In this document: one piece after another, positions 62,349 through 64,000 of the stretch
Layout of the letters: every line of letters begins with the position of its first letter
How positions within the stretch are numbered: the stretch's first letter is position 1
NCBI RefSeq assembly: GCF_020026915.1
Contig: NZ_JAINUY010000001.1
Location: 930,001-994,000, forward strand
Reading direction: 5' to 3'
DNA: 64,000 nucleotides
Source of the DNA: Flavobacterium potami
GTDB lineage: Bacteria > Bacteroidota > Bacteroidia > Flavobacteriales > Flavobacteriaceae
The notes under the pieces: model-generated
What the model was told of the DNA's origin: nothing
Database searches by the model: none
The model's input: the letters and a program-made list of their open reading frames with translations, nothing else
Translations under genes and position numbers: made by a program

Positions 62349-63374
62349 ATGAAAATAGTTACTATAAATACAGAAAAAACTCAAAATATATTTGATGAAC
62401 TTCATACTCATTTTGGTGGAAAGGTAATTTTTGATCTAGATGAATATACGCTGGAGGTTGAAAATAGTTTTGCAGAAGGTTCTATTATTGGAGCTTCTTT
62501 CAATGACAATATTTCGTACGTTCAGTTTGATATGACATTTTCAACTGATGTTCGATTGGATATTTTGAATGTAAAATCGTCTCCTATTTATTTTGCATAT
62601 TGTTCTAAAGGAAATCTTTCGCATAGTTTCGGATTGAATGGGGAAGAGCGAAAACTAAAAACCTTTCAGACAGCCATTGTAACTTCAAAAGAGAATCAGG
62701 ATAATGTTTTATTTTTTGAAAAAGGAAAAAAAACAAAATTAACGTTGATTATTGTCGGAACTCAAAACGACGTAAAGGAGCAAGCGCATTCTTTAAATCA
62801 AAAAGTTAGAGATACTTTCTTTGAGAACAATTTGGTTCAGGATTTCTTTTATATCGGATCTTATAATTTGCAAATTGCCGAAAAAATCGAACAGCTTAAT
62901 TCGATTACACAAACCGGAATTGTTCGTAATCTTTTGAAAGAAGGAATTATGAGAATTATTCTTGCGATGGAAATTCAGCAACATTCTGACGATTTACACG
63001 CTTTCGCAAATGAATCAAACGGGTTGACTTTGAGAGAAATGGAAGAAATAAAAGAACTTTCAGAATTTATCAAATCAAGTCCTGAAGAAGCATTTTCAAT
63101 CAAATCTTTGAGTAAAAAATCAGGACTTTCTCCAAACAAACTCCAAGAAGGTTTCAAAATGATTCACAACCGCACGGTAAACGATTATATAACTCATATG
63201 CGAGTTTTGAAAGCAGAAATTTTAATTAGAACTTCCGATCTAAATATCTCAGAAATTGTGTACTGCATCGGTTTTACCAGCAGAAGTTATTTCTCTAAAA
63301 TCTTCAAACAAAAATACAACTGCAGCCCAAAAGAGTATAAATTTAATTTGAATTCTCTTGCTATTACTGCGTAA
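62349..63374 (+). CDS. AraC-family transcriptional regulator
   Basis: 341 residues. N-terminal cupin-like sensor region (about 40-140), a helical middle (about 160-230) and a C-terminal AraC double HTH: FSIKSLSKKSGLSPNKLQEGFKMIHNRTVNDYIT and ISEIVYCIGFTSRSYFSKIFKQKYNCSPKEYK. Ligand and targets are unknown. The gene is flanked by its own upstream gap and by a family-C repeat downstream. Confidence 0.88.
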   Translation: MKIVTINTEKTQNIFDELHTHFGGKVIFDLDEYTLEVENSFAEGSIIGASFNDNISYVQFDMTFSTDVRLDILNVKSSPIYFAYCSKGNLSHSFGLNGEERKLKTFQTAIVTSKENQDNVLFFEKGKKTKLTLIIVGTQNDVKEQAHSLNQKVRDTFFENNLVQDFFYIGSYNLQIAEKIEQLNSITQTGIVRNLLKEGIMRIILAMEIQQHSDDLHAFANESNGLTLREMEEIKELSEFIKSSPEEAFSIKSLSKKSGLSPNKLQEGFKMIHNRTVNDYITHMRVLKAEILIRTSDLNISEIVYCIGFTSRSYFSKIFKQKYNCSPKEYKFNLNSLAITA

Positions 63375-63380
63375 TAGAGT

Positions 63381-63531
63381 GACAAAGGTTCAGAGTTACA
63401 AAGTGACAAAGTGTTTTACTTTATTTAAAGTCGTTAGCTATAAAGCATGATATATACAAGTTGCAGAGGTTCAAAGTAACAGAGTAACAAAGGTCTAAAT
63501 CTTTGTCTCTTTGTAACTTTGAACCTTTGTC
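63381..63531. repeat. Imperfect palindromic repeat, family C
   Basis: Arms 63381-63403 (GACAAAGGTTCAGAGTTACA...) and 63509-63531 are reverse complements with one mismatch in 23. Related text (GTGACAAAGTAACAAAG) occurs at 38980-39010. Confidence 0.8.
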
Positions 63532-63565
63532 CCTAAAAAAAATCTTTGCAAAAAGATTTTTTTTA

Positions 63566-63586
63566 TACATTTGCATAACTGGTTAT
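63566..63586 (+). promoter_or_regulatory. Promoter and palindrome before the last gene
   Basis: TTTG (63545-63548), 17-nt spacer, TACATTTG (63566-63573), then the palindrome ATAAC-TG-GTTAT (63575-63586) just past the -7 box, at or next to the start site, which is a good place for autorepression by the encoded MarR-type protein. Confidence 0.55.
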
Positions 63587-63603
63587 ATAATTAATTATTT
63601 GTT

Positions 63604-64000
63604 ATGGAATTTTTTGATAAAGTTGGAAAAGCGGCACTAGGAAGTCGTTTGCGTTTAATGACAGCTGCGGTTACAGATGACGCTGCTAAAATATATGAGT
63701 TGTACGGAGTAGATTTTGTACCGAAATGGTTTCCGGTTTTTTATACTCTTGCAGAAGAACGTGAAATCACAATTACAGAAATTGCAAACGAAATCGGTCA
63801 TTCTCAACCATCAGTTAGTAAAATTATTCAAGAAATGATTGCTGCGGGATTAGTTGAAGAAAGTTCTAAAACTGAAGACAAACGAAAGAATAATGTTGTT
63901 TTAAGCGAAAAAGGAATTGCAATTTCACAGATTGTAAAACAACAATTGGAAGATATCGATGTTGCGATTGAAAGCTTAATTTCTGAAGCCAAACATAATC
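63604..64000 (+). CDS. MarR-type regulator (possible MarR/GNAT bifunctional protein), truncated
   Basis: First 132 residues of a MarR-like winged-helix protein (MEFFDKVGKAALGSRLRLMT; ITITEIANEIGHSQPSVSKIIQEM; KTEDKRKNNVVLSEKG). The start resembles Flavobacteriia proteins in which a MarR domain is fused to a GNAT acetyltransferase, but the C-terminus is beyond the window so this cannot be confirmed. A consensus promoter and palindrome precede it. Confidence 0.8.
   Translation, partial: MEFFDKVGKAALGSRLRLMTAAVTDDAAKIYELYGVDFVPKWFPVFYTLAEEREITITEIANEIGHSQPSVSKIIQEMIAAGLVEESSKTEDKRKNNVVLSEKGIAISQIVKQQLEDIDVAIESLISEAKHN

Overview
The window looks like a Flavobacterium-type (Bacteroidetes) chromosome. 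Support comes from AT-rich DNA, SusC/SusD pairs, lipoprotein and DUF families typical of Flavobacteriia, few Shine-Dalgarno sites, and promoters fitting TTTG-N17..20-TAnnTTTG. It has two unlike halves.

(1) Positions 1 to about 33,100 are the right part of an integrative conjugative element (ICE) of the Bacteroidetes CTnDOT-like type; its left end lies outside the window. From left to right it carries the mobA-mobB-mobC mobilization genes on the minus strand (the coupling protein is cut by the window start) with a candidate oriT upstream. Next is a cargo region: a MauE/DoxX-like membrane protein, a small four-cysteine DUF6520 secreted peptide, and a convergent susC-susD-S9 peptidase operon preceded by a long structured RNA leader with its own terminator. 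Then come regulators (XRE, a histone H1-like protein, a TPR-AraC sensor, an AraC protein). The transfer operon follows (DUF4134/TraE, DUF4133/TraF, TraG ATPase, TraI plus two tandem relatives, TraJ, TraK, a TraL-like protein, TraM, TraN), then small winged-helix and HTH genes and a tyrosine integrase pointing back into the element. A tRNA-Tyr with a near-perfect promoter and its own terminator marks the right junction.

(2) Positions about 33,140 to 64,000 are chromosomal core. They hold a TlpA-type thioredoxin lipoprotein split by an in-frame TGA, a J-domain/KTSC fusion, small housekeeping-type genes, a VWA/AAA+ pair, an EamA transporter, an orphan Cys/Met-rich leader ORF with terminator, glutamate dehydrogenase and a sterol-desaturase-family protein. 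A compact polysaccharide utilization locus follows (DUF6377 regulator, two surface proteins, SusC, SusD, GH71/99-like and GH97 enzymes), then an outer-membrane-type protein, a MarR/MATE unit with two matching operator palindromes, DUF6526, a hypoxanthine-DNA glycosylase, an AraC regulator and a MarR-type regulator cut by the window end.

Intergenic spaces of the core half hold several families of perfect inverted repeats plus one long 13-bp tandem array. I saw none of these families in the ICE half. The most distinctive signals are the structured leader before the ICE susC gene, the redox-protein/Cys-peptide/SusCD-peptidase cargo, the in-frame TGA in the TlpA gene, a GTGCACC site cluster at the ICE end and the repeat families. 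All function calls rest on reading motifs by eye; no search was run.
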